From Nautilus pompilius (Eukaryota > Mollusca > Cephalopoda > Nautilida > Nautilidae): a stretch of 64,000 bases of DNA. The stretch's first letter is position 1. Each line of letters begins with the position of its first letter. The DNA lies in assembly GCA_018389105.1 (NCBI GenBank), contig JACATO010001025.1, positions 186,001 through 250,000 of the forward strand, read 5' to 3'. Of the stretch, positions 53,073 to 64,000 are shown in pieces. The notes under the pieces were generated by a model that was not told the DNA's origin, did not search any database, and was given only the letters and a program-made list of their open reading frames with translations. The position numbers and the translations under genes are program-made.

Positions 53073-53081
53073 CGTTACTTT
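52870..53081 (+). repeat. GA array with three TGACGTCA octamers
   Basis: Imperfect GA interrupted by GATGTGACGTCATTACAGAG, GGTGACGTCAGTACAGAG and GATGTGACGTCAGTACAGAG. It lies in inverted orientation about 1.9 kb from the 50.4-51.0 kb array. Confidence 0.95.
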
Positions 53082-53590
53082 CACTTTACTAACAGTTTTA
53101 TTGTTATTAGTATCTTACACATAACGAATCATTATCGTCACCCTTTCCCAGGTGATTGAACTTTGAATTAGAGCGCACCCACCGAACCCATATTTTCATA
53201 GAACTTCAAAAAAAAAAAAAAAAAAGCACAGACAACCAAAAAGAACAAGGATGTGAATTTCCCAAATGGATAAGAACTTGAAAAGTGACTTTACCACATC
53301 TGGAAATAAAAGGAAGCTGTAGGCAAATGAATGTTGCACGACAACACGGCAACTTGATATTTCTCGGGTCGGATATTGCAACGTTAGATGAAAAATAGCC
53401 GTTTAATGCGGCCTGCCAGTGCAGGCTATCTGAAGCAAGACTTGCAAGCTAGGATTGTGTCCTTAGAAAAAAAAAAAGGATATTAATTTGCTGTCACTTT
53501 GAAATGTCTGTTGGAATAAAAGCGCAGATGTAGTTGTAGCGTGGTATTTCAGTCAGCAGAAAGAACATCCGGATGTTGTTAAGGGTTACT

Positions 53591-55216
53591 TACAGCGCTA
53601 TGCAAAAGTCTCGCATAAAAATGACCAGACTTAGAAAATAGGTTCTTATTTTGTAGAAATTAGTAACTGTTGTATTTTTCTGTTTTAATTGAAAGGTATC
53701 GGGGTTTTTAAACGATTTATAACACTAAGATCCATTTTGTAATTGCACAGTCAAAATTTAAATATTAATAAAATAATTTGCATGAAATCAACGTGTGAAA
53801 AAGTGTTTCATAAACTACAAAATATTAGAATATATATTTTGTGCTATAATAGTTTAGGATGGTAGAATATAAGTATGAAGAATCTGTCATTTTCTACTAT
53901 TCTGATTCATTTTTGTTCAATATGGCGATGACGAGAGCCCGATATTTGACTCCCGAACAGCGGGCCACGATCGTTCGCATGAGAGAAGATGGTGAAACTG
54001 AGTGGGTCATGGCGAATCGTATCGGTTGCAATAAGTCGACGATATCTCGCACTCTGAAACGTTGGAAAGCCGATGGGAGCCTAATTTCGAAACGCAGAGC
54101 CGGCAGACCGCGGAAAACGACGGCTCGACAGGATCATCTGATCGCCCGCATGTCGAACTTGGACCGATTACGCACTTCCACCGACATCCAGACCGCCTTG
54201 TCCAGGCACCATGGAATCCACTTGGCCTCATGCACCATCAGACGGCGTTTGATCCACATGGGACTGTTCGGATGATTGGCACAGAGGAAGCCATTCATCA
54301 GTCTGGACAATCGTCGAAGGCAACTGTAGTGGGCTCATGACCTTCTCCACTGGGCCACGGTCTAGTGGTCCCGAATGTTGTTTTCCGACGAATTCGTGAG
54401 GGTCCACTCGGCGGGTCGGGTGTACGTTCGGCGATCGGTGTCTGAGAAATACCATCCTAGTTGCACTCGATCGACTCTGCAGGCAGGGGGAGATTCGGCC
54501 ATGGTTTGGGGCTGTTTTCAATCGTCCGGTGTCGGTCCGTTGCATCACGTGGAGGATCGAATGAATGCTCATGACTATGCTAAGATCGTCGAACCTTATA
54601 TGTGTGACCACATTCCCCTGACGGCCATCTATCAGCAGAACAACGCCCCCATCCACACAGCTAGGAGAGTCAAGGCCTTGATGGCAGAGTTGCGAATCTC
54701 CCTCCTCGACTGGCCGGCTCAAAGCCCAGATCTCAATCCCATCAAAAACATCTGGCACTCGATTAACTCAGCGTTAGTGCCAAGAAACCGAAAAATAAAA
54801 CCGATTTGATACGGAAAATCGAGGAAGCCCGGTCGGAGTTCAGTAGTGACAATCGCCAGCGTTTGGTAGCCAGCATGCCTTGTTGTTGAGAACAGGTTAT
54901 CAAGAATTTCGGATATTCTACTCACTATTGATAGATCTGATCACTTTCTGCATAAGTGGAATTGGATCTGAATTGATTAGATAGCTGTCTGGATTTTATG
55001 CAACACTTTTGCACCCGTTGATTTGATGCAAATGATTTTCTAAAAATTAACTTTTCTTACAATGAAACAATATTCTTGATATTATTGGGATAGATGCACA
55101 ACAGTAATATAGAGATAATTTAATGAACAAGATCTGATAACAACTGCTTTCGACAAAATGCGAGCTAATTTACAGGAAAAATTACTTTTAATGCGAGGCT
55201 TTCGCACACCGCTGTA
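53591..55216 (+). mobile_element. Full-length, inactive Tc1 (DD34E) transposon
   Basis: The left end TACAGCGCTATGCAAAAG and right end (reverse complement TACAGCGGTGTGCGAAAG) form imperfect TIRs of about 30 bp. Both continue into a CTCGCAT block and include the TA target bases. At 1.63 kb the element has the normal length of an autonomous Tc1 element. It encloses one transposase reading frame on the + strand broken by point mutations. TIR divergence plus coding decay indicate an old copy. Confidence 0.9.
53922..54885 (+). pseudogene. Tc1 transposase pseudogene with mutated catalytic triad
   Basis: The frame from ATG 53922 gives LTPEQRATIVRMREDGETE with a paired-like helix-turn-helix, then a GRPRKTT motif, a second helix-turn-helix (to about 54272), and the DDE domain. 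In-frame stops occur at 54273 (TGA), 54327 (TAG) and 54363 (TAG). The first catalytic Asp is present (FSDE, codon 54387). The second is Asn in QQNNAPIHTA (AAC at 54639). The third, normally Glu 34 residues later, is Lys in SPDLNPIKNIW (AAA at 54744). After about 54795 the frame shifts by one base and continues as IRKIEEARSEFSSDN. The spacing identifies DD34E Tc1; all key changes look like transitions. Confidence 0.9.
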
Positions 55217-56255
55217 TGGACAGAAGAACTATATCAGATAACAGGTTCATTTAATGTCGACCCTGAAGCTTTAGAAACGACGAGGCTAGATCTTTGCTAG
55301 GGCATAAAAACACCATGAGCAAGACGCGATTTTCGTCCGAGTTAATGAGCAATCCTGCGGTTCCTCACCAGTCGATGCCATTCATGAAGGTCAGGAGTTT
55401 AACGTAAAAACAAAGTTAACTGTATTGAGTACGTTAAGCGAACGGTGACAGCATGAAAGGAAATAGAGGACGATCTGAAATGTAACGTGAACCGAGGAAA
55501 AATGATAAAAAAAAAAAATACCACAGATTAATAAAAGTTAAAGCTGCTTTAAATGCACACAACATAAATATGTTACAGTCTTACACGTTTTCGTGTTTTT
55601 TTTGTTAAAAATAAAAAAAAGATAAAAAAATTAGTTTGTGGAAACAACAGGTGAGAAATAAAGAAGATTCAATTCTCCTAAAATCGTGCCGATAAATACT
55701 TAATGATCTCAGATTATAGAACGACAATCAGTTTTAAATGTAGGATTTACATACATATATTAAGACAAAGACACCGAAAGTAAAAGTTATAACAATCTGA
55801 ATATATATAGCGTCATTTTACAATTCCATTAGTGAATTTTTCACCTCTATGCCAGACGGCCGCCCAAATCAATGCTCCAAATCCACTGTGTATTACAGTT
55901 ATCTGTAAAATCAATGGGTTAAAAGCCTCATCAACCTTTCCCTAGATCTATGGGCATCTTTAGTCATTAGTGTAGTTTCTAATACTTATCCCACACGTAT
56001 TAAATGTAGAATTTCATAAATGAAGGAATAATTATGAACAATGTTTTTTGTTTTTTTTTTAAAATAAAGTTTTAACGAGTCTTTTTTTCCCATCATGTTT
56101 ACGTGAGATTCTCTGGCGCTGTGACCCCGTGGAAAGGCCGGGAATATTGACTGAAATCGCGAAGAAATAAAAAGAAAGGCAAGCAAACAAAAAGGGGGGA
56201 AGAAAGAAAGACGCCTCTGTAAACACACTTTCAATCAGTACACGTAGAGATTCCT

Positions 56256-56362
<107 letters not shown>

Positions 56363-58769
56363 GTGTTGTCTTTTCTATTCAGCTTCGTTACAAAATTAGT
56401 GTTTGTCCAGCGCCGTTCTCCGAATACTCACCGTTTCCAGCGTTACATGTCTACTCATGAGAACAGCTGTTTGCAGCTTCATCGTGCAAACAAATTACCA
56501 TTGTTGTATTTGCAGTTAGCTTAATATCCGGACCATTGTATTAGCTCTAAAAGGAACTGTAGAATATTCAATAAACAACTGTAAACACCGGCGTAATGAA
56601 GCTTGAAAAATGGGTAACTATATTAAGTTAAATCTTTGTCTTTTAGCCGCAGTCTAAACCGCAACAAATAAAATATATTTACTTTTGTGTGTTTGTGCAA
56701 AAAACCCCCGATTTATTGTGTTGGTTTTTATTGGTCTGCGTAGATTTAAAAAGGAGAGGCGTTCGCAATTCAAATTAGCACACGGGGCTCAAAATGTTTA
56801 GACATCTCATTAAATATACTGAAAATATGCGACAAGGCATTTGCATGCAGAAAAATGTTGGACAGGTCACAGTTTAGCAAACAAATTATGTAGCTAAACC
56901 CACCGCATTACTATTTGTCTTAAATCTAAAAAATACAGTTCTAGTTTGTTTCAAAATCGCCCGAGAAGATTAACTGAAACCCTAAAATATTCACGTCGCT
57001 CCAATTCGCCGTTAAAGTAACCGGGACTTCGAGTTCTCCTAACAAAAGCGGGGGGGGGGGCGTCACAACGTTTCCCGTTCTGAAGAGACCTCTAGAAGCA
57101 GCATTTCAAACACTTCGCTGCCCTAACCTTCGCAGGTGCCCGTCCCGGTGCTTCCTGTATTTGACTGTCTTTCCGTGGAGTTGGCGTTAACCGCAAGCAC
57201 TAGGGGTCGGTTGGTGCGTGGAGGCGAAAGAACCGTCATGGTTATGATTACTTAAATTCTTTTTAAATAGGAAAATCACGCTTATTTAATAACCAGACGT
57301 AATCAATATAAATGCATGTACATTTTTTAAAGATTAATTCCTAAAGTCAAACCTCCATCCTTCTTCTTCTTCTTCGTTTTTCGTTGTTTTTTTTTTTTTT
57401 TTAAATTTTAAATAAAATCAGTATCTGCTCATGTTACAGTTTGGTGACACTTTTCTGCAATAGTTCGGTAAAAAATCGGAGAAAAGCAAAGTCAACTTTT
57501 TTTCCTTTATTCGCCCGTCGCTAGACGTACGCTCCGCTGTGATATGCAGTGACGCGTCCATTGCTTTCCCTACCAGCGAACTGTCAGTCATGTCATCAAA
57601 ACCTATTGTCTCTGGTTCAGTCGACGCGTAACTAAAGGCCACTTCCTTTTTCTCCCCCACCCTTCTTTTTTGTTTTTTTTTTTAATTTTTTTATAAAAAC
57701 GACTTCGTTCCTAAATATCTCAGAAGAACGAGAACCCCGAGAGGACCGACGGCGGTTATCAACAGCGCTGTATTGTTCCCGCAATTTCGGTCGTATAACA
57801 ACAACAACAACAACAACAACAAAAACAACCTTTCCGTCGTCTTCGTTCAGGTCCGCGCCCAAAACTTCTCGTTATTAAAACTGGTATTCAAATGAGGTCA
57901 TTAGATGTCGGTGTGACTGCGCGCGGCGATGGATCGCTTCCGTGCGTGCGAGGGGATATTAATCCTTAACCGGGGAACCGATAAGTGATTAAGTTCTTCA
58001 CGACAGCGTCTTTTGGGAGCCGATGAAACCGAAGGAAATAGAACATCCCATCCCCATCGGGTCCCCCCCCCCCCCGTGCAGAGTTTCCTGTACTCGAGGG
58101 TAAAAACCCTCCCTTCCACTTGATTATGTTCGGTAACCATAAAACGCTGGAGCGGCTCAGCAAACGCCACGCCGGCGTTTGATTGCCGGTCCGAGAGTCC
58201 AACTCCGGACCGTAATTGCAATCAATTTGCCATGTGGAACTGAACTGCATCGACATTTTCCCGATGTGTTTGTGGTCTCGGAATAGAAGTGGAATGAAGC
58301 CAAAATACTTTTATTTTTACGGTCAGATTGTTCGCATGGAGGTTTTAGCTGCCAACGTGGAAAATGGGACAGTTCTTGGGGGGGGGAAGCGTTTGACCCG
58401 ACGGAGAAAACTACTTAAGAGAAGAGAAATCCGTTGCGGAGTAAATACCGGGTTGTGAATTTTAGCTTAGCACGGATGTGTGCGAATCGAGTTAGATTTT
58501 TCAAAATAGATATTTATCGATTAGCATTGTATTAAAAAAACCAAACCGGACAGCTACAGTATGTTATTTTGGATAATCGGGTTTTCATTAAAGTAACCAG
58601 AAGATTGTTCTCTTCACGAAGCTGACATTACGTGGTAGGGGGGGGTAACTGGACGCTGAGAGGCGTGTCACATGCCCCGCCACAGCTCTTCTAGTAAAGG
58701 AGGCGCAGGTAAAAAAAAAAATGGGGGCGTTCTGCTAATTATTACAGCGATTAATTTCAACACGAAAGT

Positions 58770-59080
58770 GTGAAGGTATCAGGATAAAATAATTTCTGTA
58801 ACCGTCAGAAAAATAGCCACAAGAATCAGCTTCAGGGAAAATGTATCAGGGTACAATCTGTGACCATCGCCGACAACAGTTACCTGCAAGGGGGATGGAA
58901 TTATCAAGGTACAGGCCAATTTTGTAACCCCTTTCATTTTTAACGACAACAATTAGCTTCGGGTTGAAGGTGTCAGGGATGGTAGCCATTTCTGTAGTCC
59001 TCCTGACGCTAACAATCAAAAATTATCCACAAGGTGCAAGCACCAAGGCAGAAGCCAGCAGCAGCCATTACTGTAGTGTA
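58770..59080. repeat. Highly degenerate tandem repeat, period about 65-75 bp
   Basis: Four to five diverged units share GAAGGTATCAGG (58771; variants ATGTATCAGGG, TTATCAAGG, GAAGGTGTCAGGG), then CCATTTCTGTAACC-like and ACGACAACAATTAGCTTCGG-like blocks in the same order. Confidence 0.6.
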
Positions 59081-59640
59081 AAGCTATTAAGGCAGCCAGC
59101 CATTAGCGTTCCTGGCGTTTACATCAGTTAGCTGTAGGGCGAATTAATTAAGACTGTGGCCTTTTAATGTAGCATTCCCAAAGTGACCTAGTACAGAAAT
59201 TGAATGTATGTACTTGGGTTTGTATTTATGGATCTCAACAGGAAAAATTGTTTGCAAATTCTGCAACGTGCGGCAGTCAGGCCATTATAATCGTAAACAC
59301 GCCTGTTTTAACCGAAAGAATAACTCTGCCGAGCTTTCTCTGTTTACTCTAGATCTGAAGACTAATAACAAATGAATGCAGGTGCCGATTTGCCTAGAAG
59401 GCACTGCAACTACATTGATGATCGATTTTGCACAAGCTCCGATCTTTGATCAGTAACAGGCCCGTGGGTGCTCACTGCGTTTACTAAATAAACTCCCTGT
59501 GCTAATCGATGATTCGTGGTTTTAATTTGTGCGCTCGTCGAGTGCTTGTTTCTTCAAACTAATTCCTAACCGAAGATATTCGTATTTCCCCCATATTCCA
59601 CGTCTGCAAACTTCTGCGGGAGAGGGTGGGGCGGGGGGGG

Positions 59641-59894
59641 AGAGAGAGAGATGACGTCAGTACACAGAGAGAGAAATGACGTCAATACAGAGAGAGGGAA
59701 ATGACGTCAGTACAGAGAGAGATGACGTCAGTACAGAGAGAGAAAGAGAGAGAGAAGTCAGTACAGAGAGAGAGATGACGTCAGTACAGAGAGAGAAAGA
59801 GAGAGAGAGAGAGATGAAGTCAGTACAGAGAGAGAGATGACGTCAGTACAGAGAGAGAGAGGGGGAGAGAGAGAGAGAGAGAGATGACGTCAGT
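59641..59894 (+). repeat. GA array with seven TGACGTCA octamers
   Basis: GATGACGTCAGTACAGAGAG occurs seven times with 20-60 bp spacing, plus decayed copies GAAGTCAGTACAG and GATGAAGTCAGTACAG. Confidence 0.95.
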
Positions 59895-60680
59895 TTGTTA
59901 AATGACACCGAAGTTCACTAGGTTAGGGAATTTTGAAGCGAACATTAGACGTGTGTAAGCAACAGTAAATTGGACGGAAACAGATGGATCTCCGCTAACG
60001 CGATGGAAACCCATAAAACCTGATTTCCTATGCATTTAGAAGTCCTCTCAGCAAATACATCTCAACGAAAGGCTTTACAGAGTGGGCTGTTAGAAGAACC
60101 GGGGTCGAAATAAATCTACTTATTAACCTTTTCTGTAAAAGCCGGAGTGATAATGTGATTTTGATATGTCGAAGGCAGGTAGTTACTCAGACAGATCTGA
60201 TACATCTTTTATTGTTTCCGGTGAATGTTTCCTGAGAGTTCGAGCCGCTCTCGATATAGATCTAAGTAAACTTTTTTTGCAAAGTATTTCAGAAGAAAAG
60301 AAAACAATATGCCGAGTGTCGGAGAGACTTCCGGCTTAAATACTGGTCAGCTTGCTGCGAAGTTTGCCAAAGCTAGGACTTTCTTTTACCAGCATTTACC
60401 GCAAATGTGAGCAGGTATTTTGATCAACTTCCGCTGTAACACTGAGAATTTTGTTTTTACAAGCCATTCTTGAGAAGTTATTTTTAGAACATCAAATCCA
60501 TCAGTGTAATCATCTGCGGATTATTTCGAACGCCTTACCATTATCGACTTGGAACCATATTTTCAGACCAATATATTTGTTGAATTTCGCACAGTTATAA
60601 AAGAAACACTAGTTTAAAATACAATATTTATACATATTTGTTAATAAAAGACTACCGGCAGACTGATATATATATATATA

Positions 60681-60681
60681 C

Positions 60682-60728
<47 letters not shown>

Positions 60729-60802
60729 TGTGACGTCAGTACATATAGATGACGTCAACGTACAGAGAGATGTGACTTCAGTACATATAGATAACGTCAG
60801 CG

Positions 60803-60878
<76 letters not shown>

Positions 60879-60888
60879 AGAGAGAGAC
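60681..60888 (+). repeat. GA array with two TGACGTCA octamers
   Basis: GATGTGACGTCAGTACATATAG and a second octamer GATGACGTCAACGTACAG. Variants TGACTTCAGTACATATAG and ATAACGTCAG follow, then about 90 bp of GA. Confidence 0.95.
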
Positions 60889-62860
60889 TGTTAATCAAGA
60901 TCCAGTAGGCAAAAGAATGAAGATTTTTGAGAAGTTAGTGTATGTTCATTCAAGCTTAAAAGTAAAAAGAAAAAACCAGAAATATTTCCCATCTAAAGCA
61001 GATTGTCAAGTCTTGGTAGGAAGTTAAACCCGTTGACTTTAGTCGGGTCAAATGATAGAAAAATGTCAGCGATCGATGTCTGTGTCGCTGGTGGTATCAG
61101 TTTTACGCGCCTAGAGGCGCCTCGTTGTCTGAACCAGACTGTTTGTCAACCGGAACTTGATGGGTTAAAACAGGTAAACTGATTTCATCTCGTATTAAAG
61201 ATTTGATTTGTACTTTTGGCTGAGTGAATGTCAGCTGATGGGCGGTCACTCCGTCCACGAACAGTCAGTTAGCATTACTCGAAGTAAAATAGGTACGATT
61301 TCATTAAATTCTAAGTACAGTGTAATAGACTTTGGAGATGATCAGACTGTACATGAATAGGAGGGGAAGTAATTAAAAACAGAATTGTCCTTAAGCCGAA
61401 AGAGGAGCTACTGCTTCTTCTTCTTCATTGGAAGAAAAAAATTCTTCGAAATATGAAATGAAACAAAATATCCAAGCCAAAGAGATGCTTTTTTTTAAAA
61501 AAACAAGGTGTGGAGAGGGTTAGGGTTAGTGCGACCTATGCATCTGAGAGAAAAATGATCAGGTATTTGCCATATTCTGTGGAAAGCTGTTGATACAGGA
61601 AGGAAGGAAGGAAGGTAACAACAAAAATAAAACGTTCGACAGCGGGTAAGGACCGTGGAACAAGCCGGAGATGAAACCGAGACCATCGATAAAAATGGGG
61701 TCAGAGTTTGGGTGGGGTTAGGGGGGGGGTGACGGGGTCATAGCCCCCCACCTCCATATGTAGGCTGAGACATTCGCAGAGAACATTTTAGCGTATATTC
61801 TGCATATCAGAGACCAGATCCACGAAGAAGCTAGAGACAGATGAGGTAGCACAGAGTTCGTGGCGGAGTAACGCGGGAAAAGGCGATAATAGATGAACCC
61901 GGATAATTTAAAACAAATAAATAAAAAATAACTGATTTGAGACTTTATCAAATTAATCAATACTATTAATTCTATTTTTGTTTTAACTATGAGATTTGAT
62001 AGTGTATGCATGTAACGTGTTAGAAAATAGATCTATTACAGACTGACAGAGAGGTATAAACCATTTGCATTACGAATGATCATCGCACAATTTATTCTGG
62101 GATATAGACACACGTACAAAGCGGAGTCCTTTGTTGGAACAAATAAGGGGGGTAAAGTTTTTCTCTCTCTCTCTCAGGTATATCCTCTTACTGAATAAAC
62201 GAGTAAGATAAATTTAAAATGGATTTTTGTCATTTCTCTCCGAGGTCTTTATTGCGATAGATTTATGCGCGCTATCGATCTACTTCCGGGTCCATCTACT
62301 TCCGGGTCCATCAGGAAGGAGAAAGACGTGGACGTGTTGTTTTTACCACCCACACCGTCTAACATTTGTAACGTTTTTACCTGCAACTGCAACTTTTTAC
62401 TAAAAAACGTTGCTTAAAAATTAGAAATAGCATTTCAAATATTGCCAGAGCACGTGTCGTTTGATAGAGGAGAGAATAGAAGCTACTTAGCTGTTTCTAC
62501 TCTTGGAATGTTAGGTAGGGAAAGAGTACGAGTAATCTGGAATATTTAACATATTGGTGCCCACGCTTTAAAATGTTTTCTTTTAGCATTACCCGCTCCC
62601 ATTTTGGTTTAACATTTTTTTTTTTTTTACAGTTTCTCGTTCTGGGAGTGAATGCCGTTTTGCACCGGAATAGCTGACTTAGACGTTTGGAGGCATAGCC
62701 CATTACCCTATACTTTTGGTGGTAGTATCGGCTGGCCAGTTTGACGTCGCGTGCAAGTACTTACCATTGCGCCAATTTTGAGAGAAGTCCGTTCGCCACA
62801 GCAGGATATTAGAACAACCGATGAGTAATCTTACCGCCGTACATACAAGACTTCATCGGT

Positions 62861-62865
62861 AGTGT

Positions 62866-62906
<41 letters not shown>
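62861..62906. repeat. (GT)n microsatellite running into GGGTTAGGG
   Basis: About 22 GT units followed directly by GGGTTAGGGTGGGTGGG. Confidence 0.95.
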
Positions 62907-62909
<3 letters not shown>

Positions 62910-63605
62910 TAGGGTGGGTGGGTACCCCGTCTGGAATAAATGCATTTCGGTTAACTCGCCACTACTGCTATCGCCGAGCCCGGCGCCACCTGACCGATCG
63001 AACGGTGACGGTGTTTTGGACTCGTCGCCGTTAGCTTTACCAAAAAAGCAATTTGCAGAGATCGAATCAATTGGTCCGAAATCTCAGCGTGGCCCCTTCT
63101 CTCACTCCAGCTTAGCTAATGTCTTCCGGCCTCGAAGAATTCCAGCCGGTTTACAGCTGTATTTTTTTTTTTTTTCCTAATTTTTGGCAGGACCCGAGTT
63201 AGAAATGCTTGGGGTTTAATGGCTCGGAAAGTCGGTCAGAGGGATACGAGAACGTTCTTGCTGACTCGCCGTTTGCCCTCCGCTCGTTCCGAATCACGTG
63301 CCTCTGAACGGCTTTGGCACTTTCCGCATGACCTGAGCGAAGAAGAAGACCCGGGTGCAGTCATGCTTCACAAAAGCTTCGGTTTTGGTGCTACTTTTAG
63401 TGCTCTGTTAGCGAGTACGCTATGGGGGAGGTACAGGTGTATGTGCACACACGTAGTTACTGAAAATTAACCGCCAACTGTTAAATCGCTTCAGCTATGC
63501 CCCGACTGCGTCCTTAAGCCGGTATTAATGAACAGATCTCGGCCATCGCAGACTTGTCTATTCACTTTGGCTTAAGCACGATGTTTGCAAGAACTAAGCG
63601 ATGAT

Positions 63606-63647
63606 GGGTTAGGGGTTAGGGGTTAGGGTCTGGATAAGGGGTTAGGG
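63606..63647 (+). repeat. Short degenerate telomere-like repeat
   Basis: Five GGGTTAGGG/GGGGTTAGGG-type units within about 40 bp. Multiple G-runs of three or four could form a G-quadruplex. Confidence 0.75.
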
Positions 63648-64000
63648 TCACGTAATTGCATTGCGGGAGAATAACAGGCGCGAAATAAACAATGGGATTC
63701 ATTAGGTAAAACAATCAGCTGTATCCTGTGCAAAGAGGAATTTTTCTTTCCGCAATAAAGGAAGTTTCTTCAAAACCTATCGATCTAATTCAAAAGTTTA
63801 AGTAGAGGATTATAACTCCGATGAAATCCGCTCGTCAAGAAATCAAAACATTGCTTGGCATTTTAAAAAAGAAGCAAACATCTATTCATCATTTCACATC
63901 CCTGTTTACCCGGGTTTTTAAACAGATTGTTGCGGTGACCACCCTTCGGAATCTCGTTCGATAATCAGCAAATAATTCTCTTTGGAAAACCAACAGATCC

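Overview
This is eukaryotic genomic DNA from an invertebrate. GT-AG introns, dense microsatellites, a tRNA-derived SINE, four different IS630-Tc1-mariner elements and short TTAGGG-type stretches point to a lophotrochozoan, most likely a mollusc. The species is an inference I cannot settle from sequence alone. Bases 1-9206 carry the 3' part of one protein-coding gene on the + strand. I see no other convincing host gene, so the remaining ~55 kb looks intergenic or like very long intron, built from repeats and decayed transposons.

Gene: five exons (1030-1147, 2898-3072, 4143-4349, 6105-6310, 8578-8735) join in frame (phases 1, 2, 2, 1) into 287 residues. They contain about five kelch repeats and end at a TGA at 8733-8735, with an AATAAA at 9201. 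The 5' exons lie off the left edge. Intron 2 holds a degenerate ~36 bp tandem repeat whose units end like 3' splice sites. Intron 4 holds an antisense Tc1 transposase relic.

Mobile DNA: a 0.71 kb internally deleted DD41D mariner-type element with perfect 30 bp TIRs (14479-15191); a complete chimeric SINE with a 5S rRNA head, a tRNA-related part and a conserved-core-like segment, flanked by an 11 bp target-site duplication (17162-17613); a Tc1 relic (about 24660-25345); and a full-length dead DD34E Tc1 element (53591-55216). Weaker tRNA-like SINE fragments lie near 14.15, 16.1, 17.7 and 51.7 kb.

The strongest unexplained pattern is a family of GA/CT microsatellite arrays between 27.7 and 60.9 kb. 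They repeatedly contain TGACGTCAGTACA, which includes the palindromic CRE/ATF octamer TGACGTCA. I count 44 exact octamers in seven arrays, where about one is expected by chance in the whole window; an eighth array carries only decayed versions. The arrays occur in both orientations and share the same asymmetric unit, so they are one dispersed repeat family and not independent microsatellites.
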